From Candidatus Zixiibacteriota bacterium (lineage in GTDB: Bacteria > Zixibacteria > MSB-5A5 > UBA10806): DNA of 33,163 nucleotides. The notes beneath the pieces were generated by a model, which was not told the origin of the DNA, did no database searches, and worked only from the letters and a program-made list of their open reading frames with translations. How positions within the stretch are numbered: position 1 is the first letter of the stretch; every line of letters starts with the position of its first letter. The position numbers and the translations under genes are program-made. The stretch spans positions 1,539,954-1,573,116 of the forward strand of contig CP070813.1 in the NCBI GenBank assembly GCA_020344055.1. Direction: 5' to 3'. Positions 16,522 to 24,704 of the stretch are shown one piece after another.

Positions 16522-18313
16522 ATCTCTGGTTTTTACGCGAGATAAGAAAATCCCTGAATGCGTTAAAATCCTCACCGGCAATCTCCCTCCCGTCAAGATC
16601 GCATACCCGGCGGAATACGATATCCTCCCCTATATATTTCATTTCGTCAAAAAACTCAAGGCCTTCCCTGACCCAATAATCCTTGTATTCGGAAAGATCG
16701 AGGGAGTAATCGGCCGTATTCTGGAGTCGTACATACTCCTCCAGATGAAGCGAGTTTCTTCTGCAGTACGGGCTCTGTCTCACTCCGGCAAAGATATTAT
16801 CGATAAGGTGAGAAACAAGCGGCGATCCCACGGGATAGCCGGTCAGAGAATCGGATCCCGAATAGTCGGAATAAAACACGCCGCCGAATTTGAACGTATC
16901 GGGAACCTGGGTTTCATATTTTACCTCTGTAAGGTACGCATCCCAGCCGCTTCCGACCAGAATCGCCTCGGCGGTTTCGGCTTTTTGAATATTGTCCAGG
17001 GGAAGGATGTTGTTGCCCCGCCTGACCGCGGCATCATTAATATATTCAAATACGAAATCAGTTTTCGTTTCCGTAGACTCGCTTTTCACTATAAAACTCC
17101 AGAAAATACCCTCATCGGGTTCCGGGCCTTCGGGTACGATATTCAATTCCGAGGTGCCGTCGACGACCAGATATCTTTTACCCTTTAGCCTCGGCGGTAT
17201 CTGCGATAAATCCGAAAGGGGATCGCTGGGGTCCAGCAAAAATTCCTGTCCCCCGGCCTTAACAGCCACCAGCGTATGATCGAAGAACGCGGGCCAGGGA
17301 TGTAGCGATTCCAGGAGAGGATATTCAAAAGTGGATAGGAGTACGGGAAACGCCTCCATACCCGCTGTCCTGTAAAGCGAGGTCAGCAGCAGCGATTGGT
17401 CCTTGCAGTCTCCGAATCCTCTTTCGATAATCTGGCTGCAATCGTGGGGGATAAAATCCCCGCTGCCTATTCGCAGGGCCACGTAGGAGACCGAATCGGC
17501 GACGAAATCAAACAGGACTTTCAAACTGTCGGTCAGGGATTCGGAATTCACCAGCAGTCTATCGGCGAGTTCCGCGATTTTCACCAGGGATAGGGAGGGT
17601 TGTTCCGAAATACGGTTGTAGAAAATGCCCACGTCGTTCCAGGAATTGCAGCTGTATTCGCGACCGTCAAACTTGAAACGATCGGCGCTGAGATACAGGT
17701 ATAACTGGTCATGGCAGGACAGAGGCTCCGGGGGGATTCCCGGCAGATAATCGGCGAAAAACAGGGCGCTTCTGCCGTCGGCGATTTTCTCAAAGCCCGA
17801 GTAATTATAACTGAAATCCAGGTTTCGGGGCCATTTAAGGCTGACGGATATTCTCTCTATGGGATGGGAATTATTTCTTACAATCCTCGGCAGGTACAGG
17901 AGGTTTTCAATATCTAGCCGGTATTGATAATGCAGCCGGGCCCCCACGGAAGGGGATTTCAATGAAACCAGAACCGCCTTTTTGCCGCCGAATTCCCGGT
18001 CCATGCGGCCGGTCAGTATCATGTAATCTTTTTCTTCTATTTTTATTTTCTTGCCGGTGCGCAGCTCGGTGTAGCCCTTAAGATCGCTGAACTCGATATA
18101 ATCGTTGATAGGGACGGCGAGCTCCGCGTACGCCGCGCCCTCCTGAGATATTATCTCGAAATCCTTGTAGACTTTGACCACGGCCGAAAGATTCCGTTTT
18201 ATTTCTATATCGGTGCTGTCATACAGGCATACCACGCCCTCCGCAGAAACCAGCTTCAAAACAACAAGCTGGGGAATCAACAGAGTCCGTATGAAAAAAT
18301 AAACGGCTTTCAT
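16502..18313 (-). CDS. Secreted DUF3857/transglutaminase-core protein with intact Cys-His-Asp triad
   Basis: 603-residue exported protein of the DUF3857 + transglutaminase-core type. ATG 18313 is chosen because it starts a standard signal peptide (MKAVYFFIRTLLIPQLVVL...SAEG); a longer reading frame would overlap the upstream membrane gene. Residues ~30-240 are the DUF3857-like beta region. The transglutaminase-like core shows C303 in GFGDCKDQSLLL, H346 in FFDHTLV and D361 in LLDPSD, the expected cysteine-protease-like triad. Known transglutaminase-core proteins hydrolyse or crosslink peptide amides; the substrate here is unknown. It lies 41 bases after the D2 membrane gene and overlaps the start of the degenerate paralogue, so it probably belongs to the same transcript as module 2. 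Confidence 0.87.
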   Translation of the reverse strand: MKAVYFFIRTLLIPQLVVLKLVSAEGVVCLYDSTDIEIKRNLSAVVKVYKDFEIISQEGAAYAELAVPINDYIEFSDLKGYTELRTGKKIKIEEKDYMILTGRMDREFGGKKAVLVSLKSPSVGARLHYQYRLDIENLLYLPRIVRNNSHPIERISVSLKWPRNLDFSYNYSGFEKIADGRSALFFADYLPGIPPEPLSCHDQLYLYLSADRFKFDGREYSCNSWNDVGIFYNRISEQPSLSLVKIAELADRLLVNSESLTDSLKVLFDFVADSVSYVALRIGSGDFIPHDCSQIIERGFGDCKDQSLLLTSLYRTAGMEAFPVLLSTFEYPLLESLHPWPAFFDHTLVAVKAGGQEFLLDPSDPLSDLSQIPPRLKGKRYLVVDGTSELNIVPEGPEPDEGIFWSFIVKSESTETKTDFVFEYINDAAVRRGNNILPLDNIQKAETAEAILVGSGWDAYLTEVKYETQVPDTFKFGGVFYSDYSGSDSLTGYPVGSPLVSHLIDNIFAGVRQSPYCRRNSLHLEEYVRLQNTADYSLDLSEYKDYWVREGLEFFDEMKYIGEDIVFRRVCDLDGREIAGEDFNAFRDFLISRKNQRYVFLPY

Positions 18314-18354
18314 TTTCGAAAACCCGAATCGGCCGGATTGATATGAAGGTTCCC

Positions 18355-19083
18355 TTATGAGCCGAAAAATCCGCTTAAGGCACCGACCCATTCAATTAAA
18401 TAATTCAATCTCCCGATAAGCAGAGAAATTCGCGCCATTACGGTATAGCCGAAGGTGGCGCCGAAACCGATCATTAATATCCAGATACCGAGCTTGGCCG
18501 CCCCGCCGAATATGCCCTTATGCTCGGCGGAGAAGTAAAAATAGGCCAGCCCGCAGATACTTCCGATAATTATAATAATCTCCCCGATTCCCTGGAAAAA
18601 ATTGGCCGCGCCGCCTCCGGCGAAAATCATCCCGAATATCGACCGGGGATCCATCATATTGGCCGCCACCTGCCGGATAACAAAACCCTGAAGATATAAT
18701 GGCAATGCGACCCCCGCTGATACGCCGAGGTAATAGGCTATGGGCCATCGGGAAACCCAGGAAGTCTTCTTGAAAAATCTGCTGAACATCAAAAGGCCGA
18801 TAGCGCCGGGAAGGATATTAACCATAAGCATGCCGATTTTTCCGGCAACCGAGCCCTCGGCATTACCGAACGCGGTAACCGAGGCGAAAAGCGGATCGAT
18901 CCAGAGATCGGTAAGAGAGGTATGATATAATATTGCTATCCAGTAGCCCGCCGAAATCCCCACCACCAGATGCTCGGCGAAACGGTAAAAGGGGTTATCC
19001 CTGTATAAAAACGAGAATATACAGAAAGTCAGAAATGCCGCGACGGTCATCCAGAACATGGTGCCTATCGATATCGATTCCAT
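18355..19083 (-). CDS. Module protein D2: six-helix membrane protein of unknown function
   Basis: I do not recognise a named family. 242 residues with about six hydrophobic helices (roughly 10-27, 36-54, 83-105, 114-135, 165-187, 198-220). It is clearly paralogous to the 23949-24704 product. Shared stretches are FLY(R/K)DNP, VGISAGYW, YFYFS.EHKG(I/V)FG and, most strongly, FGYTVM(A/S)R(I/M)SLLIGRL. That last motif follows a helix and looks like a conserved functional segment rather than generic membrane sequence. The ATG at 19083 lies three bases after the stop of C2. It is the last gene of the A2-B2-C2-D2 set, so it probably forms a complex with those proteins in the inner membrane. Confidence 0.85.
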   Translation of the reverse strand: MESISIGTMFWMTVAAFLTFCIFSFLYRDNPFYRFAEHLVVGISAGYWIAILYHTSLTDLWIDPLFASVTAFGNAEGSVAGKIGMLMVNILPGAIGLLMFSRFFKKTSWVSRWPIAYYLGVSAGVALPLYLQGFVIRQVAANMMDPRSIFGMIFAGGGAANFFQGIGEIIIIIGSICGLAYFYFSAEHKGIFGGAAKLGIWILMIGFGATFGYTVMARISLLIGRLNYLIEWVGALSGFFGS

Positions 19084-19086
19084 ATC

Positions 19087-19917
19087 TTAAGCCCTATTAC
19101 CTCTTCCAGAAGCGAAAAACGCCACGTTACCGATGATGATGAACAAGATAATAAATACATGTGCTACTGAAACCGAGGTCATAGCCTTGTTGGCCACACC
19201 TTTACGTCCAATCAGCCTCTCGTATTCGGCAGCTCCCTTCAGACCTCCCATGAGGCCGAATATCTGGCCGGATTGCAGGAAGGCATAATAATCGGTAGCT
19301 ATGACCGCCGTAACCCCGAGGGCCAGGTCCACGCCATACCTGCCGTTGGCGTAGTTGATCCAGGAATCTACTCCGGAGGTGGCGTTAATGTTCACGATGC
19401 AGGCTACACTGGAGTAATTACTCACTCCTGCCATCATGGAAAGATCATCCAGCTCGTTATTGTAATAATCCAGGGGAAACGGCTTACGGAAATTTTCGCC
19501 CATGTTCAAGATCACTATATCGGGATAGGGCTTGTATCCAAGAAATACATAGTCTTCCCCATAAACCTTGTCGTACTCGTCTGCTATTGTTCTCAGATCC
19601 TGTTCGATCAATAGAACTCCCTGAATCTGGAGAGCTGTTGATATCACTTTCAATCCTCTTGAAAAGCAATGCCTGAGGACGGCTCTGGCCATGGGCTGCA
19701 GTTCTGCCATGGTATCGGGTGAATATTCCATGGGGATCATAATGACGGTACCCTCGGGCAACGTTTCCACCCTGTCGAATACCGATTTTACCTCGGAGGT
19801 AATCTGTACCGGCATATCGACCATGACCAGGATGGGCAGAAAAGTCACCAGTCCGATGACCAGGTAAACCCAGCGCCTGTCCAGATTCATTAGTCTATCC
19901 CAGATATTGTTCTTCAT
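19087..19917 (-). CDS. Module protein C2: two-helix membrane protein with a large extracytoplasmic domain
   Basis: Unnamed family. 276 residues: a basic N-terminus (DRLMNLDRRW), TM1 at ~16-35, a ~200-residue domain, TM2 at ~248-268 and a basic C-terminus. By the positive-inside rule the central domain lies outside the cytoplasm. It begins with an alpha/beta-looking stretch (VIMIPMEYSPDTMAELQPMARA) and contains YGEDYVFLGYKP. The glycine-rich GQIFGLMGGLKGAAEYERLIG element just before TM2 is the best conserved part between this protein and its paralogue at 24701-25618, and is a candidate oligomerisation or channel-lining segment (inference). Its ATG overlaps the stop of B2 by one base (TAATG), implying translational coupling. 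Confidence 0.85.
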   Translation of the reverse strand: MKNNIWDRLMNLDRRWVYLVIGLVTFLPILVMVDMPVQITSEVKSVFDRVETLPEGTVIMIPMEYSPDTMAELQPMARAVLRHCFSRGLKVISTALQIQGVLLIEQDLRTIADEYDKVYGEDYVFLGYKPYPDIVILNMGENFRKPFPLDYYNNELDDLSMMAGVSNYSSVACIVNINATSGVDSWINYANGRYGVDLALGVTAVIATDYYAFLQSGQIFGLMGGLKGAAEYERLIGRKGVANKAMTSVSVAHVFIILFIIIGNVAFFASGRGNRA

Positions 19918-20567
19918 TATTTGCCTCCCCCGAGCCAGGTCCGTTCGATACCGAGGATTATTTTAAGGGCCGTAACTCCCACACCGAGCCCTACGCCGAT
20001 ATAGATGGCTCTTTTGGCGGCGGTATTGGGATAATCCAGAATGTACCGGGCTATATCGGAAAATCTCATCCCCTCCGGAAGCCACCCGGTCAGCATATCG
20101 CCTATCGGTACTCTGCCCAGCATTACGATTACGGCGGAGAGCATGAGAAGAGTCGCCAGCAAGGTCTTTGCGCGGAAAGCCCTGTAAGCCGCCGAGGCGA
20201 TGAAGAACGCCAGCAACGCGAACATAGTGGCCTGGACTGGGGAGAGCACATAAAAATACATTGTCATCAAAAGGGACTTGGGATCCTGTAGAGCATTCGG
20301 CGACAGTAGCCCCAGTGTCGTCATATAGGCCAGAGCCGCCAGCGTAACAACGGAATATTGCCATCTTTCCTTGCGTTTGGAAATTCTGTCATAGTGGAGA
20401 TTAATAAGCGAACCAATTCCCACGGCAAGGGTGAAGATTCCGATTATGATAGTCCAGTTCAGGGCGTATTGATATATAGTGGCAGAGACATGATGCGGGA
20501 CAAAATACTGGAAAGCCATGAAGGCGCCGCAGACAAAAACGATTGTGAGTGGAACTTCTCTTCTCAT
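19917..20567 (-). CDS. Module protein B2: six-helix membrane protein of unknown function
   Basis: Unnamed family. 216 residues with about six hydrophobic helices and short loops. It is paralogous to the product of 25622-26275. Conserved between the two are MRRE(V/I)PL at the N-terminus, ATMFALLAFF followed by YRAFRA, an AxIVMxGRxPxGD loop, LPEG, and the terminal ILGIER..LGG. The charged YRAFRA and GR..GD segments between helices suggest a specific interaction surface, but there is no catalytic signature I know. The start ATG 20567 is six bases after the A2 stop, and the stop overlaps the C2 start, so synthesis of A2, B2 and C2 is tightly linked. Confidence 0.85.
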   Translation of the reverse strand: MRREVPLTIVFVCGAFMAFQYFVPHHVSATIYQYALNWTIIIGIFTLAVGIGSLINLHYDRISKRKERWQYSVVTLAALAYMTTLGLLSPNALQDPKSLLMTMYFYVLSPVQATMFALLAFFIASAAYRAFRAKTLLATLLMLSAVIVMLGRVPIGDMLTGWLPEGMRFSDIARYILDYPNTAAKRAIYIGVGLGVGVTALKIILGIERTWLGGGK

Positions 20568-20573
20568 ACTAAA

Positions 20574-21806
20574 TCAGCCGCCCATGACCCAGGTCGTAAA
20601 CGAATTGCCGCCGCCGGTGCTCAACAGATAGACTATTATTCCAGCGATCATTAGCGCCACAGCCGCTACCTTGCCCCAATCCTGGGCTTTCAGGGTTCCC
20701 AGCTGCTGGGGTTCCTGAGAGAGATAGGCGGAGGCGGCGTAAAGTTCCTCGCCCATCAAGGTGTAATCGCAGGCAACGACAAAAAACGGTATCTGGATAA
20801 GCTGGTCGGTTCCGGCAATCTGAATGGAACCTGACACGAACCCGGTTTCCGCCAGGATCAGCGATTCGGCATAAAACATACCCATATAGAAATTAGTCGC
20901 AGGTCTTTCCCGAAGCATGGTACCGTTTACGGCGGCGGTATAAGGAAATTGATCCTGGGTTACGAAATAAACATCTTTAGGGTCAAAAGCGTCGGGACGG
21001 CCCGCGGATGAATAAGCTTCCTTAACTACTTCCTGACAGATGGTCATCACAACGGGATCGTAATTGGGTACGATGATCCGGGTCTGGTATTCGGCCACTT
21101 TTTTAGCCACCCGCGCCAGAATGGTGAAGGCGGCTATGGTCGCCACCTTTGACGCATCTCCCAGGCCGGGCACGAAAAGAATCGGTTTTCCCATCTCCGT
21201 GGCCCTACCTATGGCGTCGTCGACCGCGTTTATACCGGCTATAGGACGAACATACAGCTTGCGGCCCTTTTTGGCCTGAATAATAAATGCCACGGTGGTG
21301 CCGCTAAATAGCAACATAAAAATGAACACCATTAGACGTCTCGTATGGAAAAATTGAGGCCTGGGAACGGCGGCATCGGAAACGGCGCTGAATAATGTGT
21401 CGGCGGGATAGACTGAAGCGACTTTATAGAAATACCGATTTCCATTTATAAGATGATCCCCGGAATCGGTAAATTCAGTGGAGCCAGTCGGCAGGGAGGA
21501 GATTAACGCAAAATCCCCGTCCGTCGATTCAGAGCGATAAACCAGATACCCGGAAACCAGACTGTCCTTATCATTATCGCCCGGGGCCAGATTCCATCTT
21601 ACTATAATAGCGCTTCCAGGATCGTTGGGCTGATCTTCCGCCGTTACTCCCTCAGGAGAACCCGGAGCAAGATCGCCATATAAGGATGTGGTTTCGGGCG
21701 TTACTGGGGCAGAATCGACCGATTCGCCGGAAGGCTGCTGGGCAGCGGTTACAGCAATAAAAAAAAGAAAACAGGCGGCCTTCGGTATTTGCGGTGCAAC
21801 TCTCAA
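20574..21806 (-). CDS. Module protein A2: FN3 domain, membrane helix and conserved cytoplasmic domain
   Basis: 410 residues. A TTG at 21806 begins a signal peptide or anchor (CFLFFIAVTAA). One fibronectin type III domain spans ~55-150 (GYLVYRS, FYKVAS), then TM at ~158-178 followed by KKGRK, which places the next ~190 residues in the cytoplasm. That domain opens with DDAIGRATEMGKPILFVPG and contains ACDYTLMGEELYAASAYLS; it looks alpha/beta in character. A last helix (AAVALMIAGIIVYLL) precedes the C-terminus. I believe the cytoplasmic region corresponds to an uncharacterised Pfam family (possibly DUF6754), but this is from memory and unverified. It is a shorter paralogue of 26288-27871, which has two FN3 domains. 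Likely role: the outward-sensing or anchoring subunit of the module, linking an FN3 ectodomain to a cytoplasmic domain. Confidence 0.85.
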   Translation of the reverse strand: MRVAPQIPKAACFLFFIAVTAAQQPSGESVDSAPVTPETTSLYGDLAPGSPEGVTAEDQPNDPGSAIIVRWNLAPGDNDKDSLVSGYLVYRSESTDGDFALISSLPTGSTEFTDSGDHLINGNRYFYKVASVYPADTLFSAVSDAAVPRPQFFHTRRLMVFIFMLLFSGTTVAFIIQAKKGRKLYVRPIAGINAVDDAIGRATEMGKPILFVPGLGDASKVATIAAFTILARVAKKVAEYQTRIIVPNYDPVVMTICQEVVKEAYSSAGRPDAFDPKDVYFVTQDQFPYTAAVNGTMLRERPATNFYMGMFYAESLILAETGFVSGSIQIAGTDQLIQIPFFVVACDYTLMGEELYAASAYLSQEPQQLGTLKAQDWGKVAAVALMIAGIIVYLLSTGGGNSFTTWVMGG

Positions 21807-21955
21807 AGTCTTTAAAAAAAAGCTGGAATAACCCGTTGACTCCTATTGGCTGTCAAACTGCTCGATCAGGCGTCTTTTCCGCCATCTCGAATCTTACCGG
21901 GTCCAGCGCCCTCTATCCGATAAAGATAATAAATTAACACTAAAATGGCAAATTT
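21807..21955 (-). promoter_or_regulatory. Gap upstream of A2 with a weak promoter candidate
   Basis: This 149-base gap is one of the few in the minus-strand run. On the minus strand TTGACA lies at 21856-21851, with a poor -10 (GTTATT at 18 bases spacing). The -35 is mirrored by GTTGAC at 21835-21840, forming a short inverted repeat with a 10-12-base centre that could be an operator. No terminator hairpin for the CBS gene is visible. Confidence 0.25.
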
Positions 21956-22399
21956 TTAAATTTCCATATTGGGAGGCTGATACCTGTAAAGCGAATCCAT
22001 CATCTTGAGTTCAGATTCTTTGACCGAAACCTGGTATTTCAACAGATCGCGCATCGATATTATACCCAGAAGCCTGCTTTCCTCTACAACGGGCATATGC
22101 CGGCATCCAATCTGCCTCATCTGGGCCAGGCAGTGTTCATAGGAATCCTCGGCGCTGCATACACATACGTCGGTTGTCATAACTTCCGATACCTTAACCA
22201 CTTTGGGATCTTTGCCCATGCCGACAACCCGGTTTAGCAGATCCCGCTCGGTAAAGATCCCTTTGAGCTCTTCATCCTCGAGAACCACCACCGCGCCTAT
22301 TCTGGCGTCAGCCATCTTCCTGGCAACTTCGGTAACGGTCATATGGGGCGAAACGTAGGTCAGCCTTTTACCTGCCATTAACGACTTAAGCTGTGCCAT
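21956..22399 (-). CDS. CBS-domain pair protein
   Basis: 147-residue stand-alone protein made of two CBS domains (~8-65 and ~73-130), a Bateman module that binds adenine nucleotides and senses energy state or regulates partners. Typical features are VTEVARKMADARIGAVVVLEDEELKGIFTERDLL-like repeats: GIFTERDLL in the first half and GIISMRDLL in the second, each preceded by a V.EE/EDEEL strand. There is no signal peptide, so it is cytoplasmic. The ATG at 22399 sits inside the 3' end of the SPFH gene (14-base overlap), with GGAAGGG upstream. Translation coupled to SPFH suggests it modulates that protein or a neighbouring membrane complex; the ligand cannot be read from the sequence. Confidence 0.93.
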   Translation of the reverse strand: MAQLKSLMAGKRLTYVSPHMTVTEVARKMADARIGAVVVLEDEELKGIFTERDLLNRVVGMGKDPKVVKVSEVMTTDVCVCSAEDSYEHCLAQMRQIGCRHMPVVEESRLLGIISMRDLLKYQVSVKESELKMMDSLYRYQPPNMEI

Positions 22400-23357
22400 C
22401 CTCTTCCCTTCCTTGATGCGATTTTGCCTTTTCTTTCCCTTTTGTGCCCGATTTCAAGACATCGGCGATCGATCCCAGCCCCGCAAGTACCCCGGAAGCT
22501 TCATAAGGAATAAAGAGTTTCGACGATTTGCCGTCAGCGATTCCTTTCAGCGCCTCCAGGTATTTCAACGTTATTAATTTATCGTCCGGAGCCCCCTTAT
22601 GTATAGCGGAAAATACATTAATTATCGCTTCGGCCTCGCCCGCCGCCTCTGCTATTTTGCGATATTTCTCGGCGTCCGCGACCTTTTTCACAGCCTCCGC
22701 CTTACCCTCGGCCTCGAGAATGGCGGCCTGCTTGGAGCCCTCCGCCTTGGTAATCTGGGCCTGCTTGAAACCTTCGGCCTCCAGGATCGCCGCTCTCTTG
22801 TCGCGCTCGGCCTTCATCTGGCGGCTCATGGCTTCGGTAATGTCGACCGGAGGATCGATCCGCTGAATCTCCACCCGGTTCACCTTCACGCCCCATTTAT
22901 CGGTGGCGTTATCGAGAACGGTCCTCAATTGCTCGTTTATCGTATCGCGCGATGTCAGTGACTGGTCCAGCTCCATTTCGCCGAGGGTATTTCTAAGATT
23001 CGTTTGAGCCAGCTTCACTGCTGCTATGATAAAATCTGTTATTTCATAATGCGCCTTAAAGGGATCGGTGACCTGGCAATAGATTATGGCGTCGACTTCA
23101 ACAACAACATTGTCCTTTGTAATTATCGACTGCGCCGGAACGTCCAGCACGTTCTCCCTCATATCGACCCTGACCAGGGTCTCCACAAAAGGCACGATCA
23201 GGTTGAGACCGGGATTTCTTCTGCTGTGAAACCTCCCCAGCCTCTCCACCAGGCCCCTTTGATACGGTCTGACAATCCGGAGAGACATGGCCCCCAGAAT
23301 AAAGGTAAAAAATATTATTACGATCAAAAGCACTATTAATCCGGGATCTATCATCAT
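22386..23357 (-). CDS. Stomatin/prohibitin-like SPFH protein (QmcA/YbbK-like)
   Basis: 323-residue SPFH-domain protein of the slipin/QmcA type. An N-terminal anchor helix (LIVLLIVIIFFTFILGAM) is followed by the SPFH domain (~30-190) with RIVRPYQRGLVERLGRF, NPGLNLIVPF and VQRIDPP-like elements (EIQRIDPP). A long Ala/Glu/Lys-rich coiled coil follows (~190-250, AEGFKQAQ, AEGSKQAAILEAEGKAEA), then the conserved LKYLEALK segment. Such proteins form large membrane-associated rings or microdomain scaffolds and are usually encoded with an NfeD protein, as here (10 bases downstream of nfeD). AGGGAGG at 23366-23360 is better spaced for ATG 23354 than for ATG 23357. Identification is firm; the client is unknown, with the flanking A-B-C-D membrane modules as candidates (inference). 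Confidence 0.95.
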   Translation of the reverse strand: MMIDPGLIVLLIVIIFFTFILGAMSLRIVRPYQRGLVERLGRFHSRRNPGLNLIVPFVETLVRVDMRENVLDVPAQSIITKDNVVVEVDAIIYCQVTDPFKAHYEITDFIIAAVKLAQTNLRNTLGEMELDQSLTSRDTINEQLRTVLDNATDKWGVKVNRVEIQRIDPPVDITEAMSRQMKAERDKRAAILEAEGFKQAQITKAEGSKQAAILEAEGKAEAVKKVADAEKYRKIAEAAGEAEAIINVFSAIHKGAPDDKLITLKYLEALKGIADGKSSKLFIPYEASGVLAGLGSIADVLKSGTKGKEKAKSHQGREEDGTA

Positions 23358-23367
23358 TTCCTCCCTG

Positions 23368-23826
23368 CTAATTTACTTTCTCAACAGTCAGTTTCGCCCC
23401 GCGGACATCGATTACCTTAACCGCCGAACCGCTTTCGATTGTGTCCGCGGCCACCGCCCGCCAGACCTGCCCGTCGACTTTGACCTTGCCGACGTCCTCG
23501 GCGGGATTTATGGTTTCAATAACAATACCCTGCAAACCGACCAACGCGTCGGCGCCCGCCTGAGGTACGGTATCGTCCGATATTTTTCTGGCGAATACCC
23601 TGGAGACAGGGATCAACGCCACCGAGACGATACAAAACACCACGATCTGCCATACCAGACCGTAGGCGCTGGCGCCAAGCATTGCTTTGGTTATAAAACC
23701 GGTAACCATGGCCGAAAGCGCCCCGATGGCGAAACAGGCATAGAAAAAGCCGGCGGTGAATATCTCGACGACAATAAACAGGATAGCGAGTATCAACCAG
23801 ATATAATACGGATTTTCAAGCGACAT
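23368..23826 (-). CDS. nfeD: NfeD-like membrane protein (short form)
   Basis: 152-residue short NfeD protein. Residues ~7-75 contain clustered hydrophobic segments (IWLILAILFIVVEIFTAGFF, then two more), and residues ~88-150 form the C-terminal OB-fold (GADALVGLQGIVIETINP...GKVKVDGQVWRAVA). Its usual partner is an SPFH/stomatin protein, encoded immediately downstream. The OB-domain is thought to contact the SPFH ring. There is no N-terminal serine-protease domain, so it cannot perform the ClpP-like cleavage of long NfeD forms. The start ATG 23826 has GAGGTG seven bases upstream. It follows a 122-base gap with a possible promoter, so nfeD-SPFH-CBS may be transcribed on their own as well as from module 1. 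Confidence 0.95.
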   Translation of the reverse strand: MSLENPYYIWLILAILFIVVEIFTAGFFYACFAIGALSAMVTGFITKAMLGASAYGLVWQIVVFCIVSVALIPVSRVFARKISDDTVPQAGADALVGLQGIVIETINPAEDVGKVKVDGQVWRAVAADTIESGSAVKVIDVRGAKLTVEKVN

Positions 23827-23902
23827 AATTGCACCTCATTGCCGAATTTGTATTAAAATACCCGCGTATAGAAAAAATCGCGTCGAACACAATATCCTTT
23901 TC

Positions 23903-23943
23903 ATTCCGGAATATATATACACGGATTTTGACTTATTATTCAA
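23903..23943 (-). promoter_or_regulatory. Candidate promoter and palindrome upstream of nfeD
   Basis: On the minus strand TTGAAT (23943-23938), an 18-base spacer and TATATA (23919-23914) form a possible promoter. The perfect palindrome ATTCCGGAAT (23903-23912) lies directly after the -10, near the expected start of transcription, and could be an operator half. The match is moderate. Confidence 0.35.
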
Positions 23944-23948
23944 TAGAA

Positions 23949-24704
23949 TTAGTTTACAAAACCGAGCCAGGTGCTGAATAGAAAATAGAGTCGCCCTATC
24001 AGAAGGGACATACGCGACATGACCGTATATCCGAATGATGCGCCGAACGTTATCATCAGGAAATAAATGCCTACTTTAGCGGTTTTGCCGAACACACCTT
24101 TATGTTCTTTGGAAAAGTAGAAGTAGACCAAGCCGGTTAGCGTGCCAAATATCAAAATTAAGTTGCCGAGATAGGCGGCGAAATAGGCATCGAAAGGAAT
24201 CGCCCTTCCCTGTTCAGACATTGCCGCTCCGATCTCGGACAGTTCATTGATTCTTCCGATATCGAAAAGCGGCACCACCGTCTTCTGCAGCTGGCTTAAA
24301 AAGTTGGACTGGAAATATGTTATCATCCACAATCCGGCTGTGGAGCCGACTATTACGGACAGGGGCCAGCGGGCGATCCAGCCGATTTTGGGAAACAACC
24401 TTAGCAGCATCATGATACCCAGTATCCCCGCAAGAATATGCAGGAGATTCCAGTTCCAGACGCCGGAGAAGATATCCTGGAGAGCCCCTTTTTCCGGCCA
24501 GAGCCCGAAAAAGTAGGATATCCCCAGGCTGTCAAACATCTTGGCAATAAGATTTTCCCAGAACAACGCCACCGCCCAATAGCCGGCCGAGATACCCACA
24601 AAAACAGATTCGCAGAACTTGTACAGGGGATTATCTTTATAGAGGAATGAGGCGATACCTATGGTGAAAAACGCCGCCAGCCAGACTCCGAACTCGGAAC
24701 TCAT
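23949..24704 (-). CDS. Module protein D1: six-helix membrane protein of unknown function
   Basis: 251 residues with about six hydrophobic helices; paralogue of the 18355-19083 product. Shared elements: FLYKDNPLYKF, VGISAGYW, a Trp-Pro after ARWPLS (SRWPIA in D2), YFYFSKEHKGVFG and FGYTVMSRMSLLIGRL. A loop of ~35 residues between helices 4 and 5 is longer than in D2. Its ATG overlaps the stop of C1 (ATGA), so the two are translationally coupled. No catalytic residues or named domain are evident. As the last gene before the nfeD gap it closes the A1-B1-C1-D1 set, and an inner-membrane complex with those products is the simplest reading. Confidence 0.85.
   Translation of the reverse strand: MSSEFGVWLAAFFTIGIASFLYKDNPLYKFCESVFVGISAGYWAVALFWENLIAKMFDSLGISYFFGLWPEKGALQDIFSGVWNWNLLHILAGILGIMMLLRLFPKIGWIARWPLSVIVGSTAGLWMITYFQSNFLSQLQKTVVPLFDIGRINELSEIGAAMSEQGRAIPFDAYFAAYLGNLILIFGTLTGLVYFYFSKEHKGVFGKTAKVGIYFLMITFGASFGYTVMSRMSLLIGRLYFLFSTWLGFVN

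Larger units (their letters stand above)
18355..21806 (-). repeat. Diverged duplicate of a four-gene membrane module (copy 2: A2-B2-C2-D2)
   Basis: The gene order FN3 protein, six-helix protein, two-helix ectodomain protein, six-helix protein is repeated at 23949-27871. Similarity is plain at protein level, gene by gene, and appears low at DNA level, so the duplication is old. Confidence 0.9.

Noticed and set aside
16484..17188. 234-codon plus-strand open frame across the DUF3857 gene pair
   Set aside because: Antisense to two coding sequences with signal peptides and aligned active sites; its translation has no domain features.
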